64,000 nt of DNA from Persicaria tinctoria (GCA_037127255.1 JBANSL010000013.1:54709688-54773687); one strand, 5' to 3'; positions 47,261 through 60,004 are shown, counted from the first letter of the stretch. Notes: generated from the sequence alone by a model not told the origin. Made by a program: numbers and translations.

Positions 47261-47499
47261 TAGGAAATAAATTTAATATAATTTTACAAATCTGTCATAC
47301 AAACATATCCAAAATGTCAACCATAAATTACACCAATCAAAACACATCTAAAACACAATAAAAAATTCAACAATACAACAAGTCTCAAGCACGAATATGA
47401 CAAGGACACCCAATAAAAACATGTATTCAATCCAGACGAATACAAAACACCCAAGTGAGATGTCGAAGTACCTACGTAACAAAAATTTGACAACGAACC

Positions 47500-47915
47500 T
47501 TTCTACAACCACTGCCTTCCCCTTGTCCCATGCATACACAATGATAGCTTCTTCTTATAGAATGTCAATGCAAGCTTTTAGAAACATGCACTTGTAGTCT
47601 TCCTCGTACTCAGTCTACCCCTCAAGAGTCCTTCAAATCAAAGGTGTACCTAATCTCTTATTATCTATCCATAAACAAATACAAACATAAAACACATTTT
47701 AGATTATTCTTAATAAATATGTTCAATCACACTTAAGATGTACAAACATAAACAAATACAAAGATAAAACACATTTCTGGCTATGCAATATACAAACATA
47801 AACAAATAAGATGTACCTAATCTCTTATTGTCCATGTCCACATCTAAGAACACCCTACGAATGATTGCAGGCTCCTTTTCAATCTTCTCTTCTTGCACCT
47901 GAGCATCAAACACAT
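47500..47915 (-). pseudogene. Degenerate unrecognised coding segments
   Basis: The minus strand at 47912-47815 reads FDAQVQEEKIEKEPAIIRR then VFLDVDMDNKRLG. At ~47610-47500, after a possible splice, it reads YEEDYKCMFLKACIDIL, with stops nearby. A direct repeat around GTACCTAATCTCTTATT (47646 and 47811) surrounds them. It could be a remnant of the element's own second gene or another capture; I do not recognise it. Confidence 0.3.
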
Positions 47916-48692
47916 TTCAGTCGGCATGTTGTCCATCGGTGGAAATCACATAAAACTAATCCATGTCTAGAAGTAATAAACATAGTCCATATTTTACTTT
48001 TGTAATCCTGGAGACCTGTGTATCATCATTATGCAACAAAATTCCAGACCAAGCTTACCACTGCTACTACTTGCAGTAAGTTTAGTGCTTAATCATGGAG
48101 ACGTGTTCAACATGAGTAAGTGTAACTTCAAAACTATAGAAAGGTGTTTGTTCAAATTTATCTAGGAATAGATCATGCCTTATGCCCTCTTTCAAAATTC
48201 CAGCCCAAGCTTACCACTAAAAGCCTTTATTAACTTGAAAGTAAAAAAACAGAACATAAAACAAAAGATAGAAAATGAAAACAGAACATAAAACAAGTAA
48301 TTAAATAATTTTTTCACCAGTCTATGATTAGGTATATTGATAGGTCTTTTTTTTACATATCATAAACAAATAATTAAACAAACAAATGAACAAAAACCCC
48401 AATTCATATTCCACACCTAAAATCTCAAATTTTAATCTACCAAATTAGTTTCAATTCTCCAAAATAATACAACATTTCAACAAAATCAACTCAATGTATG
48501 CAAATGGTGTTAAAAGAGGGCAATATATAAACCACTTAACAATTTATATAAGACAGAATAGAGATTGAAATTACCGTGCTAAAATACCAAAGTAAGAGTT
48601 AGGATCGAAATTACCGCGTTAATGGTGAAGAGGGGGAACACTAGAACTGTCAATTTTGAAAAGAAAATAATACGGATCTGAAATACCGTAAT
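47916..48692. other. AT-rich interior of CACTA-2, no gene
   Basis: No recognised feature. A phrase with AAATTCCAG(A/C)CCAAGCTTACCACT occurs twice, at ~48039 and ~48195. Confidence 0.35.
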
Positions 48693-48836
48693 TGTAAGAT
48701 TATAGAATTGATGTAAAGTCCTCCTTCGGGTTTCCATTCATTGATATAACATATATATATATATAGGTTACAAATGTATTGGGCCTTAATGGGCTTTTAG
48801 CCCACTATACAATATTAAGACATATGTAATCTATCA
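48693..48836 (-). repeat. Copia-2 3' LTR
   Basis: 144 bp, TG…CA, containing (TA)n and CCTTAATGGGCTTTTAGCCC. Flanked outside by GTAAT. Confidence 0.93.
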
Positions 48837-48839
48837 AAC

Positions 48840-51800
48840 TCCCGCAGTCGAAACTGGAGGGGGTCGTACAGTGAGACTGGAGCGAAAATCAATGAACAAC
48901 TGTCTAGGTAAACCCTTGGTGAATATATCAGCGTACTGATACGAGGACGGGACATGTAGAACGCGGACATGTCCTATGGCAACCTTGTCTCTGACGAAGT
49001 GGAGATCAAGCTCAATGTGCTTCGTGCGTTGATGCTGGACCGGGTTGCTAGCCAGATAGACGACAAAGATGTTATCAGTGCAGACCAGAGTGGCCTTCAT
49101 AAGAGGGCAACGGAGCTCAAGCAGGAGATTGCGGAGCTAAGAGCACTCGGAGACAACGTTGGCAACGCCCCTGTATTCGGCCTCAGCGTTGGAGCGAGAC
49201 ACGATAGACTGACGCTTGGCCGACCACGACACAAGGGTGTCGTTGAGGAAGACACAGTAACCAGACGTGGAGCGACGTGTGTCAGGACAACCACCCCAAT
49301 CCGCATCAGTGTAAGCAACAAGGTCAAGCTTAGAGGAAGGAGTGATCGTGGTGCCGAGCTCGAGTGTGCCGCTGATGTACCGAATGATCCGCTTTAAGGC
49401 ATGAAAGTGGGGTTCCCTGGGTGCATGCATGAACAAGCAGATCTGCTGAACGGCGTAACTGATTTCAGGTCTGGTGAAAGTGAGATACTGAAGAGCACCA
49501 GCAAGGCTCCTGTACAATGTCGGATCAACAACCAAAGGACCAGAGTGAGCGCTGAGCTTGTTGGATGTATCGACAGGGGTGGCGACAGGATTGCAGTTAC
49601 TCATCTTAGCCCGAGCAACAATCTCAGCAGCATACTTACTCTGTGAGAGGAATAGCCCAGACGCATGCCGCTGAACAGCAACTCCCAAGAAGTAAGACAA
49701 CTGACCCAAATCTGACATAGCGAATTCAGCACTCAGCTGTGAAATAATCGACGTCCGAAGAGCATCAGAAGAGGCGGTGAGAATGATGTCGTCAACATAC
49801 AGTAACAGAAATGCCATGTCGGAGCCTCTGCGATAGATGAACAGGGACGAATCCGAGCGGCTGCCAATGAAACCCAAGCGGAGCAGATGAGAAGCAAAGC
49901 GCTGGAACCAAGCTCGCGGAGCCTGTTTCAGACCATACAGAGAGCGCTTCAGGAGACAGACGTGCTTGGGACGATCAGCATCAGTAAATCCCGGCGGCTG
50001 AAACATGTAGACTGTCTCATTCAGGTGACCATCCAGAAAAGCGTTCTTGACATCCAGCTGATGAATGGCCCATTTGCGCGACAGAGCTAAGCTCAATACC
50101 ACTCGGATAGTGGCAGGCTTGACCACGGGGCTGAAGGTCTCATCACAATCAATACCTACCTGCTGAGATCGACCGTTGATGACAAGACGTGCTTTATAGC
50201 GCTCCAACGTCCCATCAGAGCGGAACTTGTGACGGAAGAGCCACATACAGCGAACGACGTTCGCCTCTGGAGGGCGAGGGACAAGAACCCAAGTACCATT
50301 CTTTGTAAGGGCCCTGTATTCGTCGAGCATAGCCGCCTGCCAATTCGGGTCGAGGAGGGCTGTTTTGTGGGAGGTGGGGATGGGGGACAGGGAGGTCGAG
50401 GTGGAGGAAGGGGTTGAGTGGGAGTCGGGAGGGACGGGGGAAAGGGGGGCGGAGCGGGGTTGATTTGCGGCGGGCGCCGCAAGGGGTGCGGGATGCGCCG
50501 CAAGGGGTGCTGCGGGCGCCGCCAGTGTGTGGGACGGAGGGTAGGGACGGTTTAGTTGACTGGCGGCGGGCGCCGCAAGGGGTGCGGCGGGCGCCGCAAG
50601 GTGTGCTGCGGGCGCCGCCAGTGCGTGGGACGGAGGGTAAGGATGGTTTAGTTGATTGGCTGCGGGCGCCGCATTTTGCGACGGGCGCAGCATTACAATA
50701 TGGCGATCCGACGGAGGGATGTAGGCATGGTGTTGAGCGGCGGGGTGATGTGTGGTGGTCATCGAGACGATTTGACGGGGTCGGAAGACACCAGAGACGC
50801 TGCGGGTGTGTGGTCTGGTGGGGGTGGTGGTGGTGGGGGGGGAGGGGGAGAGGCAGGAGCACCGGGAGAGGTCTGGGGAAGAAGAAAATGTGGGAATGGT
50901 GACTCTGACTCTGACGGAGACACGGTGGGTGTAGGAGACGCAAAGGGGAATCGCGACTCATCAAAGGTGACATGGCGAGAGAGAATGATCTTGTGGGTCT
51001 TGATATCGAGGCAGATGTAACCGCGATGATCAGACGGGTAGCCAAGAAAGACACAAGGGGTGGAGCGTGGGTGAAGCTTGTGAGGGGCGGTGGATGATTG
51101 ATTTGGAAAACACAAGCATCCAAAGGTACGAAGGTCATCATACTTGGGTAAAGTGATATACAGTGCCTGAAATGGTGAGCGATGGTGGAGGGTGGTGGAA
51201 GGTAGGATGTTTAGGAGGTAGCACGTGGTGGCTAAGGCATAAGGCCAAAAGTGAAGGGGAATGGATGCGTGGAAGAGGAGAGTGTGCATCATATTGGTAA
51301 TGGTTCGGATGATTCGTTCGGCCTTGCCATTTTGTTGGGAGGTGTAGGGGCAGGACAAGCGATAGGAGATCCCATTGGTATTGAAGAAAGTGTGAAAATC
51401 TTTGTTGTCAAATTCACGACCATTGTCACATTGAAAGCACTTGATAGAGGTGTGAAACTGTGTTTTGATGTAAGTGTGGAATTTGGCAAAGATAGGAAAC
51501 ACTTGAGATTTAAAGTGCAAAGGGAAAACTCATAAGAAATGTGTATAATCATCCAGAAACAACAGGTAATACTTATGACCCTCCTTGCTAGGCACAGAAG
51601 ATGTCCAAATATCACTATGAATAATATCAAAAGGTGCAAAAGTAGTGTTTAAAGAACGCTGAAAAAGAAGTCTGGCATGCTTGCCTAACTGACAAGAAGA
51701 ACATAAACTAGAGCGATGCTCTTTATGACATTGGACAAGACTCTTAGAACGAAGTAAATCTAAAACTGCAGGACTGGGATGGCCAAGGCGTGCATGCCAA

Positions 51801-52459
51801 AGGCTGGATGATGATGCCGAGAGGGCGACCGGACACGACTGACTGGACGCGGGAGGTGGTGTGACAGGGTAGAGCTCCCCGGTGCTGTTACATCTCATTC
51901 GAGTAACCCCCGTAGTAAGATCGTTCACAGAGAAACCATAGGGATCAAACGTAAGGGAAACGTTGTTGTCAGTAGTGAACCGACAGACAGAGATAAGGTT
52001 TTTGACAATCTTTGGGGCAATGAGGACATCGTTAAGGTGTAGTGGGTGGGTTGGGGTCTGTAATGTGGCGTGACCAATCCCCGAAGTAGCAAGACGACCA
52101 TCATTTCCGACGATAATAGAGTGTGCAGGACCCTTAAAAGAAAGAGATGAGAGGTTACCTGAGGAATTCGTCATGTGGGAGGTGGCACCAGTGTCCATGT
52201 ACCAAGAAGAGTCTGAAGGTGTCGGTTGCATAGAGGAGAAGGCGTGATGCCCATCCGGCGGAACAACGCGATGATCAGACGATGTCAGATAGGCCCGAGG
52301 TCGCGGGGCAGGAGAGCCGGAGTGTAGCCAATGAGGGTTGAAGCCAGGCACCGGGGACCATCGAGGGGCGGCGGTCAAAGGAGGAGGGCCGCGAGTGACG
52401 CGGTGGCCGCTGCTGATGTAAATGCCGCTGCCGCGGGCGCAGCAGAAAAGGTCGGACAT
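48840..52459 (-). pseudogene. Copia-2 pol polyprotein, frameshifted
   Basis: Minus-strand frames in order. 52459-51530: protease WYMDTGATSHM, then pre-integrase LWHARLGHPS and zinc-binding CSSCQLGKHARLLF, then integrase HSDIWTSSVPSKEG and DDYTHFL. 51520-50759: QCDNGREFDN, SQQNGKAERIIRTI, FGCLCFPNQ, VFLGYPSDHRGY. 50762-49137: reverse transcriptase TWVLVPRP, QLDVKNAFLDG, SLYGLKQAPRAWFQ, LLYVDDIILTASS, then RNase H YTDADWGGCPDTRRST and VSRSNAEAEYRG. 49100-48834: VRDKVAIGHVRVLHV and YADIFTKGLPRQLF. Catalytic residues (DTGA, YVDD) are kept, but at least three frame breaks remain, so it is inactive unless some are sequencing errors. No gag domain precedes the protease. Confidence 0.88.
50454..50660 (-). 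repeat. GC-rich minisatellite inside the Copia-2 linker
   Basis: A unit of about 120 bp rich in GCGGCGGGCGCCGCAAGG is present about 1.7 times and encodes an A/P-rich stretch (LAAPAAPLAAPAA) between integrase and reverse transcriptase. It inflates this disordered linker. Confidence 0.75.
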
Positions 52460-52689
52460 TTTTTTTTTTTTTTACGCGGAAGGAAGCGAGAGCGAGAGGC
52501 GGCGAGAGGGAGAGAGTCGGGCTCGAGAGCGAGAGCGAGGGGGGGGGAGATAGGACGACGGCGAGGAGGAGCCGTGAGGCGAGGGGAGAGAGAGAGGCGG
52601 CGAGGAGACGACGTCGGCAACGGTAATAGGAGGGGTGGGGCGGGAGGATCAAACTAGGGTTCCGTGAGGAAGAAAAAGCAGTGATACCA

Positions 52690-52831
52690 TGTAAGATTAT
52701 AGAATTGATGTAAAGTCCTCCTTCGGGTTTCCATTCATTGATATAACATATATATATATAGGTTACAAAGGTATTGGGCCTTAATGGGCTTTTAGCCCAC
52801 TATACAATATTAAGACCTATGTAATCTATCA
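52690..52831 (-). repeat. Copia-2 5' LTR
   Basis: 142 bp, near-identical to the 3' LTR. Flanked outside by GTAAT. Confidence 0.93.
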
Positions 52832-53640
52832 GTAATCAATTTCAATTTGAAGGTGGGGTGGGATTTGGGATCAGCGGGGTGGGATTTGGGATTAGTGGGA
52901 GGGGGGTGATAGGGTGGGTGGCTATGCGGTAACGCAAGGGCTAAGGGTGGGTAGGGGGGAATGGTATTGGTATGAGAGAGAGGACGTCGGGGTGGTAGGG
53001 CAAGGGTGGTGGAGGGGGCAAATAGTGTGGGCATGAGAAGGAGGTTGTGGCTGGGCGCCGGAGGGTGACGCAACGGTCCGGGGGTGGTGAGCAGTGCGCC
53101 GGAGAGCCTAGATCCGGCAACGGGGCTGGAGTTGGAGGAGGGGGAAGAAACGCACAGCAGCGCGGCCAAGCGGCACTCTCCCGGATACGCCCTCGCTCGG
53201 AGCCTGAGTCGGAGTCGGGTCAGGGACGCCTCGCCTCCTGGTCTCAAGTATCGACAGGTCGGGGACGCCTCGCTGGAAGCCTGAGTCAGAGTCGGATCGG
53301 GGACACCTCGCCTGCTAGTCTCGCCCTTTACCCGTCCCTTCCCCTTCCGTGCGCTCCCTCCGGTGGTAGTTTCATGGTTTGTCGGCGTTGTTCTCCAGTG
53401 GAGGAAGACAAGAGAAGATGTGAGATGGGGAGGAAGAGAGATCTGTAATTTTTGGGAGAGAGAGACAAGGATTGAAGAGGGAGCGGCCAGAGACGAGGAG
53501 AGAACGTGTGAAATGAGGCGGCGCCCAAAGACCCAAAATGAATTACGGTTGTTCCCAATTTCAGAGAGCGGGAAATTTACCGCTCAATATTCATTTGGGC
53601 GCTGAAAAAAATTTCGACACAGGGCATGGATTCCTTTTTT
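52832..53640. other. GC-rich block in CACTA-2 beside Copia-2
   Basis: Between the Copia-2 LTR and the (AAT)n run. On the minus strand it reads as S/P/R-rich frames (145 codons at 53247-52810) without a known domain. A phrase with GACGCCTCGC…GAGTC repeats near 53222, 53266 and 53303. It may be leader or first-exon sequence of the CACTA element's former gene. Confidence 0.35.
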
Positions 53641-53815
53641 ATTTTTCATTCACAATTTACCTCTAGAAAATAAAATCATCAATACAAATAAAAATATAAC
53701 ATATTTTAAATAAAAAAATAATGGTAAAAATAATAATAGTTTAATATAACAGTTATTGTTATTATTAAAAACAAAAATTAAAAAGTATATATTAAATAAT
53801 AAAATAATAATAACC

Positions 53816-53817
<2 letters not shown>

Positions 53818-53880
<63 letters not shown>

Positions 53881-53902
53881 CATAATCATAATCATAATCA
53901 TA
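53818..53902. repeat. (AAT)n microsatellite
   Basis: About 20 pure AAT units, then a few AATCAT variants up to ~53905. The poly-isoleucine frames on both strands are artefacts. Confidence 0.95.
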
Positions 53903-53929
53903 ATAATGAGGTTAATATATGGTTTTATA

Positions 53930-54545
53930 CAATGTTAATATAACGTCGTATTCAACAATTATTAGTCACTTATAGTATTATTAAACTAATATAGGGTTTT
54001 ATACAAGGTTAATATAGGGTTTTATACAAATGTTTAATAAAACTCATTTATTAGTTAATATAAGGTATTATTAAACATTTATTCGTTACTTATATGGGTT
54101 TTCCTCAAAACATACTGTTATAGTATTCTAATAAGAATTTAGTGATTAAAATAAGGTTTTATTAGACATTATTCGTTATTTATATGAGTTTTCTTCAAAA
54201 CATACTCTTATAGTATTTTAATAAGAATTTATTAGTTAATATAAGGTTTTATTAAACATTTGTTAGTTACTTATGTGAGTTTTCCTCAAAACATACTCTT
54301 ATAGTATTCTAATAGGAATTTAGTAGTTGAAATAAGGTTTTATTAACATTTATTAGTTACTTACATGAGTTTTCCTCAAAACATACTCTTATAGTGTTTT
54401 AATAAGAATTTAGTAGTTAAAATAAGGTTTTATTAAACATTTATTCGTTACTTATATTAGTTTTCCTCAAAACATACTCTTATAGTATTCTAATAAGAAT
54501 TTAGTATTTAAAATAAGATTTTATTAAATATTTGTTAGTTCTGAA
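53930..54545. repeat. ~91-bp tandem array, left block
   Basis: Units contain AAGGTTTTATTAAACATT, then GTTACTTATATGAGTTTTCC, TCAAAACATACTCTTATAG and TAATAAGAATTTATTAGTT. About six copies. The block stops mid-unit at TTTGTTAGTT where a LINE piece begins. Confidence 0.9.
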
Positions 54546-56280
54546 TCGGTAAATATATAGATGTGGCAAAAGCCAAGGAGTAACAAAAAGTAAGACCAAA
54601 CTAGGAGTCTTACTTAAAAATAAAAAAATAAAACCCAATCACTACGAAACCTACCACCCACTACCCTTTGAATATATAGAAGTATAAATATATATTTAGG
54701 CCATCCAAAGAAGACATATATTCAAAAGCTTAGTCGAATATATGTAATCTTAGGATGCCAATATATACCAGAACTACATATTCAAAGGGGGGAAGAATAC
54801 CACCAAAAAACTCTACTCTAAATTAATTTATATCCCACCCCCAAAATATGACAGTAGCCATATATGCCAATAGAACCTAACGCCATATGACATCAAAAAG
54901 TCATTCCACTGCACCAGATGAAATTAGTTGTCAATGATCAAGTCCCCATTCTATAGCAGCACCACCAATGTCGCCTAACCCATGACAACAGCTCACACAA
55001 TCTTCAGCATCCCATACGAGCAGGTAGAGAGATCAACCGGGCTGATCTATCCCATCGTCGGCCAAGCTCTCATCGTCCTCATCGATTTCCGAAAGTTGCG
55101 CAAAGTACTTCGCAACCTTATCCCCCGTCGACGGATCTTTGATAGCGGATAGGGCATTGTAGAGCTCATCCATGGTCAAGGAGACACGGATGTCCCCGGG
55201 GATACGATTCGTCGTACCTCTTAACAAGTAACTGCCTTTCTTGATGCCTCCCACGGTCTGCCATCGCTTTGGAGCTGGTGTTTGGTAACCACTCAACCTC
55301 ATTCTCCCATCCCTCGTGGTAGATAGCCCCGAGTCTTCCGCCCAGGCCGTAGCTACAAGCGCAGCACAAACCTTCGAGGAAACAGGGTCCGCCTTGAGTT
55401 CAGCGTCACTTGTTTCCTCCAAAGAGCAAGGTTGCACCCTTTGGGTATTAGGAGACTTAGAAACATCATTCGTAACCTTAACTTCCTCCTGTGTGCTATC
55501 TGTTTGTGTAGCATAGCAAACCAACTTCACCTTGTCCGCTGTTGCATCCTTAGTGTGCCCGGCGGAGGACTGATCTGCTAAATCTCCCTCTATATCGGCA
55601 ATGCAAACAACATCAGTCTGCACCCCGATAGAAGAGGAATCAGTCCCACCCTTAGCAAAAACAGTACCCGCTCCGGACTGCTGCTTCACGTCTCTGTCGG
55701 CTCCAGCTTGTGCAATGGATCCACCTGCAGTTTCCCTTAACTACATCACCCCCTCCTGTTTTGTTGCATTCCTTGCTGTTCCCCACCTCATCGCTGCTAG
55801 GACTGCCATTATTTACCCCACCATTAGCCGACCCTATACCAGCAGCAGAATGTTCTTCCGAGATCGGGCACGAGAGCTCCGAATGCCCAAAACAGTGGCA
55901 ACGACCACAATTCCAAGGTATCCACTCGAAGACCACTTTTAGTTTACATTCAACACCCTTTTCATTCTTGAGCACCACCTGTTTTCTCTGAGCTTGTTCC
56001 ACATTTATATCAACAAGCATTCTAGCAAAGGATAGCATCTCTTGATTCGCAGTAAACTCATCAATACATAAAGGCTTACCAATACCACTCCCTATCTTGC
56101 TAAGCATTGAAGTCGAGCAGAACATTGGTGGAACATCCAAGATACGAGCCCAAACCGGGACCGATTCAAAGAAGCCCCAATCCATTGTCGCACCCACAGT
56201 CCATGGTTTCAACAGAAGAGGGGACGAGCCTATCGACCAGGGACCATGTTCATTCACCCGGCACACGTCCCCTTCACACG
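54546..56280 (-). mobile_element. LINE 5' region (ORF1) inserted in the tandem array
   Basis: The array breaks at 54545 and resumes at 56281, with about 18 bases of the unit lost and no clear target duplication. The inserted DNA encodes a LINE-type ORF1 on the minus strand at 56266-55033. The rest (54546-55032) is noncoding. No endonuclease or reverse transcriptase is present. Confidence 0.65.
55033..56266 (-). pseudogene. LINE ORF1-like nucleic-acid-binding protein (DUF4283/CCHC type)
   Basis: Frame 56266-55652 reads HGPWSIGSSPLLLKPW, then ESVPVWARILDVPPMFCS, then a knuckle CGRCHCFGHSELSC (C-x2-C-x4-H-x4-C), the layout of plant DUF4283/zf-CCHC_4 proteins, which are mostly LINE ORF1. A frameshift near 55690 leads into frame 55689-55033, which is low-complexity and ends with SLTMDELYNALSAIKDPS and an acidic tail. 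The N-terminus is missing. No start codon in a good context is seen. Confidence 0.7.
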
Positions 56281-57720
56281 CAAAACATACTCTTATAGTA
56301 TTCTAATAGGAATTTATTAGTTAATATAAGGTTTTATTAAACATTTGTTAGTTACTTATATGAGTTTTCCTCAAAACATACGCTTATATTATTCTAGTAA
56401 GAATTATTAGTTAATATAAGGTTTTATTAAACATTTGTTAGTTACTTATGTGAGTTTTCCTCAAAACATACTCTTATAGTATTCTAATAGGAATTTAGTA
56501 GTTGAAATAAGGTTTTATTAACATTTATTAGTTACTTACATGAGTTTTCCTCAAAACATACTCTTATAGTATTCTAAGAAGAATTTATTAGTTAATATAA
56601 GATTTTATTAAACATTTCTTCATTAAGTATATGCGTTTTCCTCAAAACATATTCTTATAATATTATAGTAAGAATTTAGTAGTTAAAATAAGGTTTTATT
56701 AAACATTTATTTGTTACGTATATGTGTTTTCCTCAAAACATACCCTTATAGTATTCTAAGAAGAATTTATTACTTAATATAAGATTTTATTAAACATTTA
56801 TTCGTTAATTATATGAGTTTTTCTCAAAACATACTCTTATAATGTTCTAATAAGAATTTATTTGTTAATATAAGGTTTTATTAAACATTTGTTAGTTACT
56901 TATAACAATTTATTAGATAATATAAGGTTTTATTCCACAATCATTATCTACTTATATTATTTTCCCTCAAAACACCGACTTATAGTATTCTTATAACATT
57001 TTATTAGATAATATGAGGTTTTATTCCACAATCATTAGCTACTCATATGATTTTCCCTCGAAACACACACTTATAGACTTATAGTATCCTTATAACAATT
57101 TGTTAGATAATATAAGTTTTTATTCATCAATTATTAGGTACATATATGATTTTCCCTCAAAACACTCACTTAGATTATTCGAATAAGAATTTATTACATA
57201 ATATAAAGTTCTATTCCACAATTATTAGCTAGTTATATTATTATTTTTTCTCAAGATAAACTCTCATAATATTATCATATGAATTTATTAGTTAATATAA
57301 GGTTTTATTCCACAATCATTAGCTACTTATATGATTTTCCCTCAAAACACACACTTATAGTATTCTTATAAAAACTTATTAGTTAATATATGGATTTATT
57401 CAACAATTATTAGTTACTTATATGATTTTCCATCAAAATACACACTTATAGTATTCTTATAACATTTTATTAGATAATATAAGTTTTTATTCCACAATTA
57501 TTAGGTACATATATGATTTTCTCTCAAAACACTCACTTAGATTATTCGAATAAGAATTTATTGCATAATATAAAGTTCTATTCCACAATTATTAGCTACT
57601 TATATGATTTTTTTTTTCAAGATAAACTCTCATAATATTCTCATATGAATTTATTAGTTAATATAAGGTTTTATACAACGATTATTAGTTACTTATATAA
57701 TTTTTTTCCCTCAAAACACA
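56281..57720. repeat. ~91-bp tandem array, right block
   Basis: Continuation of the array at 53930-54545, with units becoming more divergent rightward (TTTTCCCTCAAAACACACAC variants after ~56940) and a higher-order pattern: a segment with GATAAACTCTCATAATATT recurs near 57254 and 57622. About 15 units. Confidence 0.85.
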
Positions 57721-57879
57721 TTTTATTTAACAATTATTAGTTTTGTTTATGTTCTAGTATTTATTTAGATATAAATACATATACCATTAATGGGCCCGTT
57801 GGCGGAAATTATAGCCGTATTTGGGCCCATAATAAATTAAAGCTCATTAGAAATTTAAGTGTGTCATTTGAGGTTAACT

Positions 57880-58604
57880 GTAAATAGCCACGGCATTAGC
57901 CACGGATATGACCGTGGCTATTAATTGGGCTCCTTAATATGCCGAGAGCTATCGATTGGGCTTACATATTCATTTTGAGCTTTGACTACCACTCACGGGT
58001 TGTTCGCCTTTGGACTTGACCATCTTTAGGCCATACCTTTTTTTTGTTGAGATTTTGAGCTTAAAAATTGATATTTTCTTTCAAATTAATTTGTTTTAAT
58101 TTGTGAATTTCTTCAATTTGGTTACACCAAAGGGACAATGGGCCCCTCCATGTTAGCGTCGAATTCCGCCACGGATAATCCAACCATGGCTAATTCACCT
58201 CTAACTCGGGTCATATATTGCTAATTGCCTCATATTCTTAGCCATGAGTACAACAACGAATATTATTCGTGGCTAAAGTTGTGGCTACATTGCCACGTCA
58301 GGTTATACTCGCCAAAATGGTGTTGAAATCAGCCACAGAAAATGTGACAGTGGCCAAAGTCGTGGCTAATAGCCATGACACCAGCCACGGCATTTTTATT
58401 CGTGGCTAAAATCCACGAAATTCTGGATACAAATTTATAGCTTCATCACTAGCCACGGCCATTGCCACGAATATGTTCATTCGACGCTAATATAGCTACG
58501 GCTTGTCAGGTCGAAGCTATCTTCGTGGCTATCAGCTACGGATGTGGCAACGACTTTATGACGTGGCTAAAAATCCGTGGCTATTTCCTGCGTTTTTGGT
58601 AGTG
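57880..58604. repeat. CACTA-2 right subterminal repeats
   Basis: Many GCCACG/CGTGGC words in both orientations, for example TAGCCACGGCCATTGCCACG near 58450, ending in the terminal inverted repeat. Confidence 0.75.
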
Positions 58605-58878
58605 CTACAAGACTGACACCTCGGGGTTTTAAAGGAATAGTGTTACAATTTCCTTTTTCTGGCATTCTCACGCAACCAAGCCACATTCATATAAAACTGA
58701 ATTTTAACCCTTAAAAAGCACAAGCGTAAAATAATATTCATCTAGCACAAAGAAACACATAGCAGTTGGGGTTTCTACTACCTGATTGCTATTCTTTTCA
58801 TCAAATTATCTAGTACATCACTGAGCACATAAATCTGCCCAAACAACACCTAGGGGTATTCTTCGGGTGGATTTTTAC

Positions 58879-58944
58879 CTTCACTTGAAGCCTCCAAAAT
58901 TTAACATAATCAAGAACTTCATCCAGCATGGCTGCCCTATTAGT
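58879..58944 (-). pseudogene. Captured bHLH exon fragment
   Basis: 22 codons reading TNRAAMLDEVLDYVKFW then R-L-Q-V-K, ending at a donor (AAG/GTAAAA). This is the loop and second helix of plant bHLH factors of the type TNKASMLDEIIDYVKFLQLQ, which bind E-boxes as dimers. One unusual W replaces the common L after KF. The basic region and first helix are absent. It is 0.5 kb from the KRR1-like fragment and on the same strand, but belongs to a different gene. Confidence 0.65.
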
Positions 58945-59399
58945 TTGTCAAGACGGATGCAACATTAACTTGTGCAAGAAAAAAGGAAAAGATTTCTCCA
59001 AAGCTAAATAAAATATATGTTACCAATTTATAGTTAATTATATCATATTTCAGGAGAAAGGTGCTAAATGAAGAGGATGAGAGAATATTCTTGATTTCAC
59101 AACTCAAATCTCAATCAATAACTTTCGATACTATTTCACATCTCAAATCTCTGAAACCCTAAGAAGTCATATTAGAATATTGTCAACAGATCCCAAACAA
59201 GTATGTTTCCAGTTCTAAGTCAACCTGCAGGTTTAGTATGTTTCTAATCAGATCCCAAACAAGTAGCAACTAATCAATATTAATCTCAGGATGCACCAGA
59301 CCAAAGACCAACTATAGAATCAGTTTGTTGGTCTATTAATCAGTAGGGTAACAAAATCCTGTTAATATTTACATGTGCATCTCCAAGTAACATAATATT

Positions 59400-60004
<605 letters not shown>

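Larger units (their letters stand above)
48693..52831 (-). mobile_element. Copia-2: LTR retrotransposon lacking gag, inserted in CACTA-2
   Basis: LTRs at 48693-48836 and 52690-52831 run TGTAAGATTATAG…GTAATCTATCA on the plus strand. They differ by one TA unit and two substitutions, so insertion was recent. GTAAT is duplicated on both sides. On the minus strand the primer site TGGTATCAC follows the 5' LTR (next to 52690), and a purine tract GCGGGAGTTT precedes the 3' LTR. Order protease, integrase, reverse transcriptase, RNase H identifies Copia. Only about 300 bases separate the LTR from the protease region, so gag is missing. Confidence 0.93.
46890..58604. mobile_element. CACTA-2: 11.7-kb CACTA transposon nested in CACTA-1
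   Basis: The left end CACTACCAAAAACACAGGAA and right end (minus strand) CACTACCAAAAACGCAGGAA match at 19 of 20 bases and continue ATAGCCACG on both. CTA is duplicated at 46887-46889 and 58605-58607. Subterminal regions are packed with GTGGCTA/TAGCCAC words. The interior holds Copia-2, a 91-bp tandem array, a LINE piece and microsatellites. No transposase is visible, so it is non-autonomous. Without Copia-2 and the LINE piece it would be about 5.8 kb. Confidence 0.93.

Noticed and set aside
48969..51535. Several long plus-strand frames (up to 162 codons)
   Set aside because: They are antisense to the Copia-2 pol frames, which have clear conserved motifs on the minus strand.
53650..53938. Poly-isoleucine frames on both strands
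   Set aside because: Translation of the (AAT)n repeat.
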